A DNA stretch of 64,000 bases from NCBI RefSeq assembly GCF_022919575.1, contig NZ_CP095071.1:2542001-2606000 (forward strand), in the 5' to 3' direction. Shown piece after piece: positions 53,973 to 63,516 of this stretch (its first letter is position 1; each line of letters opens with the position of its first letter). The notes under the pieces are model-generated. The model had not been told where the DNA came from, did not search any database, and saw nothing but the letters and a program-made list of their open reading frames with translations. This DNA is from Gracilibacillus salinarum. GTDB lineage: Bacteria; Bacillota; Bacilli; Bacillales; Amphibacillaceae. Made by a program: the position numbers and the translations under genes.

Positions 53973-54768
53973 TATACTCATCCAAAGCCTGCAGCGTCTT
54001 CTGATAAGTTTCCATAGAATGCTGATGTTCCGCCAGAAGCATACTGAGAATATCCAGCGTGTACAGAATCGATAATTGGCTGTTGAGAAATCCTTGTGCA
54101 TGATACGATTTCACACTTGACGTGTATAACATCAGATCTGAGCTTTTCGTTAAGGAGGATTCTGAATAATCCGTAATCGAAATAATTTTTGCCTCTCTGC
54201 GGCTGGCCAATTCCATGGCATCCACCACTTCTTTCGTCTGTCCTGAACTGGAAATGGCAATGACCACATCGTCTTTATTCAAAATCGAAGAAGCAATGAT
54301 CATCGAATGGGAATCAAGATGGGTATTAATATTCAACCCCATTCTACTTAGGCGAAATTTCAGTTCTTCCGCCGATAGACCTGAACTTCCCAAGCCATAA
54401 ACATGGATTCTTTTAGCTTCGAGAATCCATTCGCTAGCCAGCTGATAATCCGCAATGTTCGTTAAGGAATTGGTGGAATTAATAACGGAATTATATATTT
54501 GATGTACTTCATGAATCGCATCATGTACTTCCTCTTTTTCTTTGACGGCATCCCTTAACAGAATTTTAAATTCAACAAAACTACCCACGCCAATTTTTTT
54601 GCAAAATCGAGTGATTGCTGCGACAGACACATCAATTTGACCGGCTAATTCTTTTATATGTATATTGAGTAAATGCTCGTTGTGACGAACCACATAATCC
54701 GCAATCTTCTTCTCTGTTTCAGTCAACGTCTGATGTTTAAGCTGGATCTCATTCAAAATGGTATGCAT
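53962..54768 (-). CDS. RpiR/MurR family regulator (HTH plus SIS domain)
   Basis: 268 residues. HTH_6 at about 1-77 (LTETEKKIADYVVRHNEHLLNIHIKELAGQIDVSVAAITRFCKKIGVGSF) and a SIS sugar-phosphate-binding domain at about 115-250 (IHVYGLGSSGLSAEELKFRLSRMG; VVIAISSSGQTKEVVDAMELA). Members sense phosphosugars; here ManNAc-6-P or GlcNAc-6-P is likely. Convergent with the operon it probably controls. Confidence 0.92.
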   Translation of the reverse strand: MHTILNEIQLKHQTLTETEKKIADYVVRHNEHLLNIHIKELAGQIDVSVAAITRFCKKIGVGSFVEFKILLRDAVKEKEEVHDAIHEVHQIYNSVINSTNSLTNIADYQLASEWILEAKRIHVYGLGSSGLSAEELKFRLSRMGLNINTHLDSHSMIIASSILNKDDVVIAISSSGQTKEVVDAMELASRREAKIISITDYSESSLTKSSDLMLYTSSVKSYHAQGFLNSQLSILYTLDILSMLLAEHQHSMETYQKTLQALDEYKKI

Positions 54769-54875
54769 AGAAGAAAGCCTCCAAACTACTAAATCTCACT
54801 ATATTATAAGCTTTTTACCAGCTTGTGTCATCATTAAGAGGGTGCATGCATCAAGCCAAATCAGAATCAACCTCT

Positions 54876-55031
54876 TCACCGGCGCAAAAAATTATAAGCC
54901 GCATTCCTATCGAAAAATAGATTCACTTCCACTGTAAAATCATTGGGGAATCTGAAATCAATAGCAAAAGTCTGCGGGATCCCAATCAGCGCTTTAAAGC
55001 GGGGCGAGTTAGGATGACTATTGGAATAAAT
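54876..55031 (-). pseudogene. Possible 3' fragment of a lost gene
   Basis: An open stretch without start ends ...RFKALIGIPQTFAIDFRFPN, DFTVEVNLFFDRNAAYNFLRR-stop. The amino acid composition looks coding, but there is no start or ribosome site, and an in-frame stop lies upstream. The rest of 54769-55104 holds nothing else I can support. Confidence 0.3.
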
Positions 55032-55104
55032 CTAAACGATACAAATCCCTGATGACCGCTCTCCACTTTTGGTTCCTTTCTCGCTAAACGCTTTCCTCCC
55101 CTAT

Positions 55105-55143
55105 AAAAAAATCCCGATCACCCATAAAAGATGATCGGAATTT
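55105..55143 (-). terminator. Terminator of the SEC-C protein gene
   Basis: On the minus strand ATTCCGATCAT / TGATCGGGAT, loop about 10 nt, then TTTTTTAT. Confidence 0.75.
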
Positions 55144-56307
55144 CTATCGTCCACAACACTTCTTATATTTTTTGCCACTGCCGCATGGGCATGGGTCATT
55201 TCTTCCTACTTTCGTTTTGGTGACTGTTTTGTTATTCTTTGCTTTTTTCTGAGAGAAAGGGATGATGGTTGGGTCATCTTTACCCCGCAGTTCCATCGGC
55301 GTATGGCCTTTCAATATCCATTGTCTCGTGTTGTTCATCAGCTGCACAACTTGAGCGGTGAATGATTGCAGGGAATCTCTGCCCTCAAATTCGAAAGCTT
55401 CAGATAAAAACTCCATCACTTCACCGAGACTCTTGCCATAATTGATTTGGACGACACATTCATCAACGATTTCAGCTGCATCTAATTTATCAATATCATA
55501 ATGTTTGGTGATAAAACTGACAAACTTGCGATAACTTTGATTAGTTTCCGTATAGAATGGTTTGTTCGCCTCTATCAATTTCGCCTTGGAAAATGGATAG
55601 AAATCCACATCTGGCCGCCTGTTATGCTCTGCCTTCACCCACTCCGGATCCTGCACCAGCATATCTGACAAGCCATGTTCATCCATAATGAAGTCGTCAT
55701 GAAAGGCATTCATTTCTGGAAGAACAGATACCAGCTCATAAGCGTCAACCTTTGTGTTGGTATAGTTCTCCAGCATTTTATACAGCTGCGCGGCATCTAA
55801 TGTACCGTAAAAATGTAATAAACCGTATGTGAGTTGTCGCCATTCTTTATTTCTCTTATGAATCTCACGAATTTCAGGATCTACAAGCAATGCTTCAACG
55901 AATTGCTCCAGCTGTTCCGGCAAGATAAGCACTTCTTCCCCATTCACTACTTCAGGAAAAATAATCCCATGCGTACAGAGATAACGTTCTGCAAAAAATG
56001 GCATGCCCACTAAATCTTTTTTTCCTTTAAAAGTGATTACTTTCTTCAAACGCTTCATCAGGTCCTCGTCCCATGAATAAGCTTTCTGCCAGAACATTTC
56101 CGGGATTTTTTCTGCTAACACCTCAACTAATTCGCCTTTTTTCAATTGGCTGAGGCCCGTCAAATTCCAGCTGTTTCTTATTTTATCTAAATCCTTCTTA
56201 GGATACTTGTTCAGAATTTCTGCTAATGACATGGAAGGTGAAAGAATTTCATCAGCATGCTGTCTCATTTTTTCGATTGGTTTACGAATAGGTGTATCTT
56301 CTATCAT
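55144..56307 (-). CDS. SEC-C zinc-motif protein with SAP/Rho-N-like N-terminus
   Basis: 387 residues. N-terminal helical part contains [42 protein letters not shown], resembling a SAP/Rho-N helix pair. A large helical middle follows. The C-terminus [20 protein letters not shown] is a textbook SEC-C metal motif like that ending SecA. Many SEC-C proteins of this size are uncharacterised in Bacilli; a role in nucleic-acid or ribosome contacts is possible. Confidence 0.88.
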   Translation of the reverse strand: MIEDTPIRKPIEKMRQHADEILSPSMSLAEILNKYPKKDLDKIRNSWNLTGLSQLKKGELVEVLAEKIPEMFWQKAYSWDEDLMKRLKKVITFKGKKDLVGMPFFAERYLCTHGIIFPEVVNGEEVLILPEQLEQFVEALLVDPEIREIHKRNKEWRQLTYGLLHFYGTLDAAQLYKMLENYTNTKVDAYELVSVLPEMNAFHDDFIMDEHGLSDMLVQDPEWVKAEHNRRPDVDFYPFSKAKLIEANKPFYTETNQSYRKFVSFITKHYDIDKLDAAEIVDECVVQINYGKSLGEVMEFLSEAFEFEGRDSLQSFTAQVVQLMNNTRQWILKGHTPMELRGKDDPTIIPFSQKKAKNNKTVTKTKVGRNDPCPCGSGKKYKKCCGR

Positions 56308-56493
56308 TTGTTCTCATCCTTTCTTTCTGCTAAATAGTTTGATGCGCTTCAATTTTATTCTCTATTATAACCATACGATATTTTGGCAGTCATTTCTATT
56401 GATCAGATTTACCATTCTACTATGTTCATAGAACCTTGACAATCCTCATGTTTTTAAGGAAAATAATGACATACTGTATGGGAGGTCTTACGC

Positions 56494-56682
56494 TTGAACA
56501 TCGTTCGCAATATTCACTGGATTTTATTATTTGTCGTATCGGTAAACATGATAACCCTTCTTCTTAGTTTTCAACCTTCCAGTCCGGATATCGTCGCACT
56601 CATTATGGGAGGAATTGGCTTTATTGGGGTTTGTGGTGTTGTTTTTTATGTGGAGAGGAAGAAGAGAAAAACGAAGCACTAA
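56494..56682 (+). CDS. Small two-span membrane protein
   Basis: 62 residues, TTG start after GGAGGTCTTACGC. Hydrophobic segments at about 8-27 and 33-53, basic tail ERKKRKTKH. No family recognised. Own terminator. Confidence 0.6.
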   Translation: MNIVRNIHWILLFVVSVNMITLLLSFQPSSPDIVALIMGGIGFIGVCGVVFYVERKKRKTKH

Positions 56683-56685
56683 CAG

Positions 56686-56719
56686 AAAAACACAAACGCT
56701 AATCCGCTTGTGTTTTTCC
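56686..56719. terminator. Terminator between the small membrane gene and the reductase gene
   Basis: AAACACAAACG / CGCTTGTGTTT then TTCC; near both convergent stops. Confidence 0.75.
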
Positions 56720-56726
56720 ATCGATC

Positions 56727-57296
56727 TTATAAATAATTCCCTACTTCAGCCCGCTTCCGCAACAACTCTCCCAGCTTCCGAGCATCCTCGAGCGCTTCCT
56801 CGTCTTCCAGGATATCATCAGGCTTCGCAGCTTTTCCCAGCAAATATCCCTTATACTGCAATCCGATAAATTGGCAGATATACGTAAACTGCTGCACGAG
56901 TGGAAGACCTTTCTCACGGGGATTGTCTCCTCCGACCGCAATAATATAGGCCTGTTTTTGCCCCATTTTCTCCTTGAAATCCGAATACTTATCATCCCGT
57001 ACCGTTTGCGACCAGCGATCAATAAACCGTTTCATCACTGCAGTCATGCCATACCAATAAATCGGCGTGGCAAAAAGTAACACATCACAATCAATGATTT
57101 GATCAATAATACGATCATAGTCATCATCGACTCGGTCAAAACCGCCTTTGTCATGCCTTTGATCAATAATATCTTTGAAATCATAATTTTTCAGATCAAC
57201 GGTGGTGACATCTGGTACCTGTTTAATGACTTCTTCCGTTAGACGTGCCGTGTTTCCGTTCTCTCTCATACTTCCGTAGATAACGCCAACTTTCAT
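56727..57296 (-). CDS. Flavodoxin-fold NAD(P)H-dependent oxidoreductase
   Basis: 189 residues. FMN phosphate loop VGVIYGSMRENGNTARLTEE; TPIYWYGMTAVMKRFIDRW for the isoalloxazine contact; AYIIAVGGDNPREKG. The family covers NADPH:FMN/quinone reductases. Its ATG follows the MFS stop without a gap, so the two are cotranscribed and coupled. Confidence 0.9.
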   Translation of the reverse strand: MKVGVIYGSMRENGNTARLTEEVIKQVPDVTTVDLKNYDFKDIIDQRHDKGGFDRVDDDYDRIIDQIIDCDVLLFATPIYWYGMTAVMKRFIDRWSQTVRDDKYSDFKEKMGQKQAYIIAVGGDNPREKGLPLVQQFTYICQFIGLQYKGYLLGKAAKPDDILEDEEALEDARKLGELLRKRAEVGNYL

Positions 57297-58511
57297 TTAA
57301 ACCACCTCATAGCTATATTTTTCTTTCTTTTTACTTCTGGATACACTAACGTGTAATACTAATCCGCAAAGCATTAAACTTCCCATACAGACGAAACCTA
57401 CATTCGGTGAAAAAATATCAATCAATAAGCCCAGTCCTCCAGCAAAGACAGTTTGTAGTAATAAGGCAATCCCCATCCATACTGACATCGCTCTTCCCAT
57501 TAAAGGCTTAGGAACAATCTCCATAAGCATTGTATTCATGATAATTCGTATCGATGAATTGGAAAAACCAATTAAGAAACTACCCACAAATATAAAGATA
57601 ACAAATACGTTAATAGATAACCCCATTAGCGTGATTACTGATAAGCCAAAAATAAGCGTAATCGTTTTGTTTTCTGTCATTTTTTTCGCAAGAGGGGCTG
57701 CTATAAATCCAGACATTAAGCCTCCAATTCCATAAGCCATATCCGAAAATCCAAAAACAATCGAATCTGCCTTCAATGTACCACTTACATATTCAGGAAG
57801 CACGACATTAAAAATCATGGTTGTTACTAACGGCACAATGGCTACTAACCCAATGAGGAACGTTAAACGATGAGAAGCTAAATAGTGAATACCTTTTTTA
57901 AAGGATTGAACATACCCTTCTCCTTTGTCTTCTAACAGGATAGATTGATACTTCACAAAAATCATTAATAGGCTACTTATTACAAACATCGAGGAATTAA
58001 TGAGCAGGATCGTTTCAAACCCAGCAAACTTGTATATGAAGCCCGAAGCTGCCCCTGCCATAAACATCCCTACTTGTAAACTGATTTCAATTAATGAATT
58101 CCCTTTTGACAATTCATCTTCCGGTAATAATTCTTGGATAAGACTTCGCGAAGCTGACATGTAAATACTCCATCCAATTCCATTAATGATCGCGAATAGA
58201 TAAATATACGCAAGCGCAAATCCATCAACAAAAAAGACAGCTGTCAGCAATCCGATCGACACTGCTCTCAGAATAAATGTTAATTGAATGACCACTTTTC
58301 TATTAAATTTGTCGGTCAGAATCCCTGTTAGTGGTGAAACTAAAAAACCGGAAACAACATTAAGAGCTAACATCAAGCCTACAGCCCCTGTAGAACCAGT
58401 TTCGTCCAGGAGATACCAATTTGCACCGATTGTACTCATTCCTACTCCAAAGCCAGATATAACATCTGCCAGGAAAAAGAATAAGAAACTTTTCCTAAAT
58501 AACACCGACAT
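57297..58511 (-). CDS. MFS transporter (12-span, EntS-like group)
   Basis: 404 residues, ATG after GAGGTGATGAG. ADVISGFGVGMSTIGANWYLLDETGSTGAVGLM at the start and PLTGILTDKFNRKVVIQ, the MFS loop 2-3 motif. The group includes enterobactin- and drug-exporting permeases. Transcribed on its own promoter with the reductase. It lies just downstream of the amino-acid biosynthetic operon but is separated by a terminator; it might export that product, which is inference. Confidence 0.9.
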   Translation of the reverse strand: MSVLFRKSFLFFFLADVISGFGVGMSTIGANWYLLDETGSTGAVGLMLALNVVSGFLVSPLTGILTDKFNRKVVIQLTFILRAVSIGLLTAVFFVDGFALAYIYLFAIINGIGWSIYMSASRSLIQELLPEDELSKGNSLIEISLQVGMFMAGAASGFIYKFAGFETILLINSSMFVISSLLMIFVKYQSILLEDKGEGYVQSFKKGIHYLASHRLTFLIGLVAIVPLVTTMIFNVVLPEYVSGTLKADSIVFGFSDMAYGIGGLMSGFIAAPLAKKMTENKTITLIFGLSVITLMGLSINVFVIFIFVGSFLIGFSNSSIRIIMNTMLMEIVPKPLMGRAMSVWMGIALLLQTVFAGGLGLLIDIFSPNVGFVCMGSLMLCGLVLHVSVSRSKKKEKYSYEVV

Positions 58512-58651
58512 CTCATCACCTCTTCATTTAGTTTGTGAAACGTTATCTTTTGCTAACGTATAAAAAATACTATCACAGTCAAACTCTTCCATAAAACGGA
58601 AAATCCAAATCGCTACCATCGGAAAATACGATGGAAAATCGGGGACGAAAC

Positions 58652-58687
58652 ATAAAATAGAAAAACCCCACGTTCTCTGGGGTTTTG
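58652..58687 (-). terminator. Terminator of the carrier-type biosynthetic operon
   Basis: On the minus strand AAAACCCCA / TGGGGTTTT with a short loop, followed by TCTATTTT. Ends the 64.0-58.7 kb transcript. Confidence 0.85.
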
Positions 58688-58693
58688 ATACCA

Positions 58694-59929
58694 CTACTGA
58701 TATACTAATTGAATGGAATTAATTAAATCCATTGCCTTCCTTTTTGCCTCTTTCGCATCTTCTCCTGATGTAATCACATAACCCAATCGATCATCTGAAC
58801 TTTCAGGAATTTTCACTGTGTCCCCGGGATTTACGCTAATGTCGAACTTAATGACGGAGTCGTCATTCTTTATTATCTCGATTCCCTCTATTGAGGAGAT
58901 TTGTCCGTTTTGTCTTGAGGTGAGAAATGCAATCGATGTTGCCTTTTGGACAGGGAAATCATCTTTAATTGGTAAGTTCAAATAAAAATTAACCGTTTCT
59001 TCAAAAATATCAAGGCCATATGTGTTAAAAAGTAATTGAGAAGCGATATTATCACCACCTGGCCGGCCATTCACCTCTATAATCTTTGGACCTGTATCAG
59101 TTAACCTTATCTCCACATGACTAGGGCCATTATCGATGCCGATTGCTAACATAGCCTGAACACTCACATTAATCATTTCATCTACTTTGTCCTCCTGACT
59201 GGAAGTAGGAGCGGTATGGGAAATTTCCACGAAATAAGGTAAATCAGAAGTAATTTTCTCTGTGACGGATGAAAAAACCACTTCTTTATCCTTCAGAAAT
59301 AGCTCCACACTAAATTCAGGTCCTTCTAGGTATTCCTCTACTAAATAGTCCGTACTTACATCAAAGCCCATATACGTTTTTTTGAACGCTCTTAGTTTCT
59401 GAAAAGCAGTTAGGAATTCCTCTTCTTTGTTAATAAAAAAGACCCCCTGACTACTCGCACAATTAGTAGGCTTGACGACAACAGGATAGCCAATTTGAGA
59501 AGCAGCTTGACACGCTTCTTCATAGTTCGCTACTTTAGCATATTGCGCGCTTGGCACATGGTTGTCGCTATATGCTTTACGTGCTAAATCTTTATTTCTG
59601 GCATTGTGTGCAGCAAAGGAGGGAATCGTTGGTAACGATAACCACTCCGCCACTTCTGCTGTGTAGTGAGAAGCATAGTCAGTCGCTGGAATCAAAGCAT
59701 CTAGCTTCCCATAGTAAGGCGATTGCTTGATAGCCTGATAAATCGACTGCGGATCTCGAATATCCGCAATCAAAAAATCATCATAGAAAGTTTCATAGTT
59801 ATATTTCTTAGGATTATCGAGAGATGACCCTATTGCGATTACTTTGCATCCTTTTCTGTGTGTGCGCTCCACAAAATCAACTCCATAGAAGCTTGGTTCT
59901 ACAAAAGCTACCACCTTTTGATCTACCAA
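58694..59929 (-). CDS. ATP-grasp ligase, L-amino-acid-ligase-like
   Basis: 411 residues from a TTG 10 bp after AAGGAG, overlapping the preceding stop by 7 bp. Pre-ATP-grasp domain ALIPATDYASHYTAEVAEWL; ATP-grasp core KDLARKAYSDNHVPSAQYAKV, GYPVVVKPTNCASSQGV, VEEYLEGPEFSVELF; Mg site HVEIRLTDTGPKIIEVNGRPGGD. The extra C-terminal domain (AFLTSRQNGQISSIEGIEII, then DRLGYVITSGEDAKEA) matches LAL_C2 of BacD/YwfE-type dipeptide ligases. It is clearly longer than LysX (about 280), so it may join the pathway product to another amino acid rather than load a carrier. Confidence 0.88.
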   Translation of the reverse strand: MVDQKVVAFVEPSFYGVDFVERTHRKGCKVIAIGSSLDNPKKYNYETFYDDFLIADIRDPQSIYQAIKQSPYYGKLDALIPATDYASHYTAEVAEWLSLPTIPSFAAHNARNKDLARKAYSDNHVPSAQYAKVANYEEACQAASQIGYPVVVKPTNCASSQGVFFINKEEEFLTAFQKLRAFKKTYMGFDVSTDYLVEEYLEGPEFSVELFLKDKEVVFSSVTEKITSDLPYFVEISHTAPTSSQEDKVDEMINVSVQAMLAIGIDNGPSHVEIRLTDTGPKIIEVNGRPGGDNIASQLLFNTYGLDIFEETVNFYLNLPIKDDFPVQKATSIAFLTSRQNGQISSIEGIEIIKNDDSVIKFDISVNPGDTVKIPESSDDRLGYVITSGEDAKEAKRKAMDLINSIQLVYQ

Positions 59930-60852
59930 TTCACTTCAGCTCCTTCATTTAATAGATTTTTCACTTTTTCCTCTAGCGTTTCATAGTCAAACGCTAGATA
60001 TTTTAGTGTTTCCTGATGCGATCCACCATAAATCGGCCATTCTACTCCACAATCGAAAGAATAGACACGGTTATTCGGCATCAGAATAGCTAGTAAAGAA
60101 GCAGTCCCACCAGCCAATCGGTGTTCTTCCACCACTAAGAATGTTTTTCCATGCTCTTCTAACTGGTCCATACTATTTCTCAAACTTTCTTGATCGATAT
60201 AACATAGATGGACATGAGATATTTCAGGATATACTTCCTGTATGCTTTTACATAATTCTGTTCCTTGTTCACCAATAGATAGTAAACAAAGATTCCCGTT
60301 TCCTTTCTGGTTCACGAGAGGCATAGTAGCTTGCTCATCATCTCTATCCAAACTTACGAAAGACTCATTTCGTGACAACCGGACATAATAAGGAGAAGGA
60401 GAAAGAACAGCCTCCCGAATAACCCGTCTGGTATCCGCTTCTCCATATGGGCACGCAATCTTAATATTAGGAAAGGTCCTTACTACGCCAATGTCTTCTA
60501 ATGAATGGTGAGTTGTTCCAAACCAGCCGCCGGAAACACCTCCGTATGGAGCGATTATTTTAATGTTCTTTTCCATATATCCCATTGCCAACTTTATACT
60601 TTCCGCTGAACGTAGAGAGGCAAAAGTAGCAAAAGTTGAGAAGAAAGGGATAAACCCTGCTTCCGCCAATCCGGCAGCCATATCAATACTAGTCATTTCC
60701 GCAATCCCCATATTGAAAAAACGATCCGGAAATTGAGACTCAAACTGGTGGTTCTTTCCTCCCAAGTCTGCTTCTAAACATAATATACGATCATTTTCTT
60801 CTGCTATTTTGGTCAATTCATCTCGGTAAGTATCACGACCTGATAACGTCAT
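59923..60852 (-). CDS. Transketolase C-terminal (Pyr plus C) subunit
   Basis: 309 residues from ATG 6 bp after AAAAGGAG, overlapping the N-subunit stop as ATGA. FNMGIAEMTSIDMAAGLAEAGFIPFFSTFATFASLRSAESIKL contains the catalytic Glu that activates TPP; SGGWFGTTHHSLEDIGVVRTFPNI is the substrate-binding stretch. The C domain is short. With 60849-61664 it forms a split transketolase, expected to transfer a two-carbon ketol unit to an aldehyde. Confidence 0.92.
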   Translation of the reverse strand: MTLSGRDTYRDELTKIAEENDRILCLEADLGGKNHQFESQFPDRFFNMGIAEMTSIDMAAGLAEAGFIPFFSTFATFASLRSAESIKLAMGYMEKNIKIIAPYGGVSGGWFGTTHHSLEDIGVVRTFPNIKIACPYGEADTRRVIREAVLSPSPYYVRLSRNESFVSLDRDDEQATMPLVNQKGNGNLCLLSIGEQGTELCKSIQEVYPEISHVHLCYIDQESLRNSMDQLEEHGKTFLVVEEHRLAGGTASLLAILMPNNRVYSFDCGVEWPIYGGSHQETLKYLAFDYETLEEKVKNLLNEGAEVNW

Positions 60853-61664
60853 ACCATACTCCTTTTCCACTTATTTTTTAATCGATTTGGGATTTTGGCA
60901 TAATGAGCCTTCGGATTTCCTTCAATATCCGGTACTCCTTTACCTTTTACCGTATTGGCAATAATAGCAAAAGGCTTAGAGGAAGCCTCAAATCCAAGTA
61001 AAGCCTCACTTATCTCCTTGAAATCATGACCATTAATTTCAACAGTTTGAAATCCAAATGATTCGAACCTTGCTCTTACATCATCTATCGGTGAAATATG
61101 ATGAACGAACCCATCATTTTGACCGCCATTACGATCAACTACACATAAAAAATTATCAATCTGTTTTGCTTGAACAACTTGGAATGTTTCCCAGCAAAGA
61201 CCTTCCTGGAGTTCGCCATCTCCACAAACAGCTACCCCTATCCCTGTAGAGCCTTTTAGTTTCTGAGACAATGCCCACCCCGCAGCGTAGGGAATACCAT
61301 GACCGAGGCTCCCTGTGGAGTAAGGGATTCCCTTTATTTTATGGTTAGGGTGACCTGTTAATAAGGAATCACTTCTTCCATAACCCTCCGCCGGATTCTT
61401 TTCCATGATCCCAAGTGCATAAAGAACGGCATACAATGCAGCAGCGGCATGCCCTTTGCTAAGTACAATTTGATTGCGACTATCTCCTATATACTTTTCA
61501 AATAGTGCAATTAGCAGATCAGTAACTGATAAGCTTCCTCCTATATGACACCCCGTTTCTGTTGCAGCAATATCGATAATGGCTTCTCTCGTCTTCTTCG
61601 AAAGAGTCTCAAGCCTTTCTTCTGTCTTGGACACATTATTGGCTAACTCTTTGTCGATGAGCAC
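60849..61664 (-). CDS. Transketolase N-terminal (PP) subunit
   Basis: 271 residues. GTG start after GGAGGTGGAGAAGC, overlapping the previous gene by 29 bp. TGCHIGGSLSVTDLLIALF, VLSKGHAAAALYAVL, GSLGHGIPYAAGWALSQ and the TPP-Mg motif CGDGELQEG...DRNGGQNDG are all present. Split transketolases of this kind serve dedicated biosynthetic pathways rather than the pentose pathway. Confidence 0.93.
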   Translation of the reverse strand: MLIDKELANNVSKTEERLETLSKKTREAIIDIAATETGCHIGGSLSVTDLLIALFEKYIGDSRNQIVLSKGHAAAALYAVLYALGIMEKNPAEGYGRSDSLLTGHPNHKIKGIPYSTGSLGHGIPYAAGWALSQKLKGSTGIGVAVCGDGELQEGLCWETFQVVQAKQIDNFLCVVDRNGGQNDGFVHHISPIDDVRARFESFGFQTVEINGHDFKEISEALLGFEASSKPFAIIANTVKGKGVPDIEGNPKAHYAKIPNRLKNKWKRSMV

Positions 61665-63516
61665 GCTTCTCCACCTCCATCACGCTTGTAAACCAATTTT
61701 CTATTGCACCTTTTAATAAAACCCTGGATTGATCGATTTCACTGTAAGATTGAAACTCTTGGTTGGTATGGTCAAGATTAGAATCCCCAGGTCCATACGC
61801 TATGATCGGTACATCCGTCCATGTTGTAGCAAGGGTATTCATATCACTGGTTCCAGTCTTCTTTAAATATTTACACCTTACCTCTTGGCTGATAAAACTC
61901 TTTGTAAATGCTTTTACTAAAGAGCAGTTTCGTTTGTTCATAAACCCTGGTGTTGCTCTAAGAACATCTATCGTAACCTCTTCCGAAACAAGTAAATCCA
62001 ATTGACGGACATAATCCTCTTGTACACCTGGGGATATTCTGAAATTTAAAATCGCTTCTAAAACATCCCTGTCCTCTTCTTTATATTGGTTAATCCTTGT
62101 GGTAGTAGCCACATGATCAGGATCTATTTCCTTCATCCTGCTTTCTAATTCTTTCTTAATCAGAACAAACTGATCTGCAACACTCACATTATCTCTCGAA
62201 GCACTATGTTTTTGGCCCTTGTTTATCGAGATTCCTAACTTAAGCAACCCATGGTAGCCTAATGTCAGATTATTTTGCCCGCTCGGTTCACCAATAATGA
62301 CGGCATCTGCTGCGTGATGATCCCTCACATAATAGGCACCAGCTGAGGAGGATACTTCTTCTTCAACAGCGCCAATCACTTTTAATTTGCAGTTATTTGG
62401 AACCTGTACATCCTTCAGCATGTGCACAAAATTCACAAAACACCCCTTGGCGTCAACAACCCCTCTTCCTGAGATCGTTGTCTCATCGCTTTTCACCTTC
62501 CATATATGCGGAACTGTATCTACGTGTCCTAATAACAACAGAGTATGATCACCGTCCCCTTTTTCAAAGACAATGTTTCCTGCTGGATCTACTGTGTTAG
62601 TGACACCAGGAATTTGAATGTGCTGCAATAAATATTTAGTGAGCTCCTCTTCGTTATGAGACACGGAAGGGATCTGAACGACTTTATTCAATAAAGCATA
62701 GCTATTATCGGCGTCCCCCATATCCCAAAACCATGAAGATTGAGCATGTGACATAGATGATCCCATTATCGCTACATCACAGACACCTAAATGGATAGCT
62801 GATTGAGCAGCTCTAACTTTTTGTTTCATTCTCCCTTGTACATAATCCACAGGATCGTTCAAATATATATCCTTAACCGTAGAATCAGGATCCTCTACAT
62901 CCCGAAGTAATCCATTCGTTCCTGTAACAAAACGCAAATGATGGGCGTTCATTTCTATAGCTAGATGAGCGGCAAGCATATCCGCATCAATATTGAGGTA
63001 CTGTTTAGAGTGACTTCCATTCTGTATTGGCGGTGTTACACATACGACATCATAGTGACTTAGCAATGATTCAATCAACTTCTCGTCACAAGAATGGTAA
63101 CTGCCATACAAGGAATCCCTCACGATACCTTTTTTCCCATCTTTTATCACTTTAAGGGGAGGTCCTTGTTTCCCTACGACAAGACCTTGTTCACCTGCAC
63201 ATTGTACAAAAGTTTTTAATCCTTCCTCTTGCAATCCTTTTGCTAGAGCTGGAATCATTACTTGATGATAAGCTTTGTAAATATGATCCATTTCTTCCGC
63301 GGTACAGTATCTGGCTTGACTTCCATTGTTCAAATCTAAAAAAGTGACCTCTCTCTGTATCGTTTGATAGTATTCCTCAATCCCTTTAGCTCCTCCTGCA
63401 ACAAGCAAAATCTTATTTCCTTTCTTTGATAGTCTTCTGATTTCCTTGTATACTGCATGATCTGAAGAAAGTACAGTACTGCTTCCTATCTTTATGACAT
63501 ACAATGGACTAATCAT
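61636..63516 (-). CDS. Fusion of LysZ-type amino acid kinase and LysK/ArgE-type M20 deacylase
   Basis: 626 residues from the ATG 8 bp after GAAGGG; it overlaps the reductase stop (ATGA). Kinase part about 1-265: YVIKIGSSTVLSS, ILLVAGGAKGIEEY, LRFVTGTNGLLRDVED and GRMKQKVRAAQSAIHLGV, the LysZ/ArgB C-lobe motif. M20 part about 275-625: metal ligands in LLGHVDTVPH, GRGVVDAKGC and GAVEEEVSS (catalytic Glu), IIGEPSG, and a final ligand in GDSNLDHTNQEF, a LysK-like ending. In AmCP pathways these are the second and the last steps: phosphorylation of the carrier-bound side chain and release of the finished amino acid. I know of them as separate proteins; one polypeptide is unusual. Confidence 0.88.
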   Translation of the reverse strand: MISPLYVIKIGSSTVLSSDHAVYKEIRRLSKKGNKILLVAGGAKGIEEYYQTIQREVTFLDLNNGSQARYCTAEEMDHIYKAYHQVMIPALAKGLQEEGLKTFVQCAGEQGLVVGKQGPPLKVIKDGKKGIVRDSLYGSYHSCDEKLIESLLSHYDVVCVTPPIQNGSHSKQYLNIDADMLAAHLAIEMNAHHLRFVTGTNGLLRDVEDPDSTVKDIYLNDPVDYVQGRMKQKVRAAQSAIHLGVCDVAIMGSSMSHAQSSWFWDMGDADNSYALLNKVVQIPSVSHNEEELTKYLLQHIQIPGVTNTVDPAGNIVFEKGDGDHTLLLLGHVDTVPHIWKVKSDETTISGRGVVDAKGCFVNFVHMLKDVQVPNNCKLKVIGAVEEEVSSSAGAYYVRDHHAADAVIIGEPSGQNNLTLGYHGLLKLGISINKGQKHSASRDNVSVADQFVLIKKELESRMKEIDPDHVATTTRINQYKEEDRDVLEAILNFRISPGVQEDYVRQLDLLVSEEVTIDVLRATPGFMNKRNCSLVKAFTKSFISQEVRCKYLKKTGTSDMNTLATTWTDVPIIAYGPGDSNLDHTNQEFQSYSEIDQSRVLLKGAIENWFTSVMEVEKRAHRQRVSQ

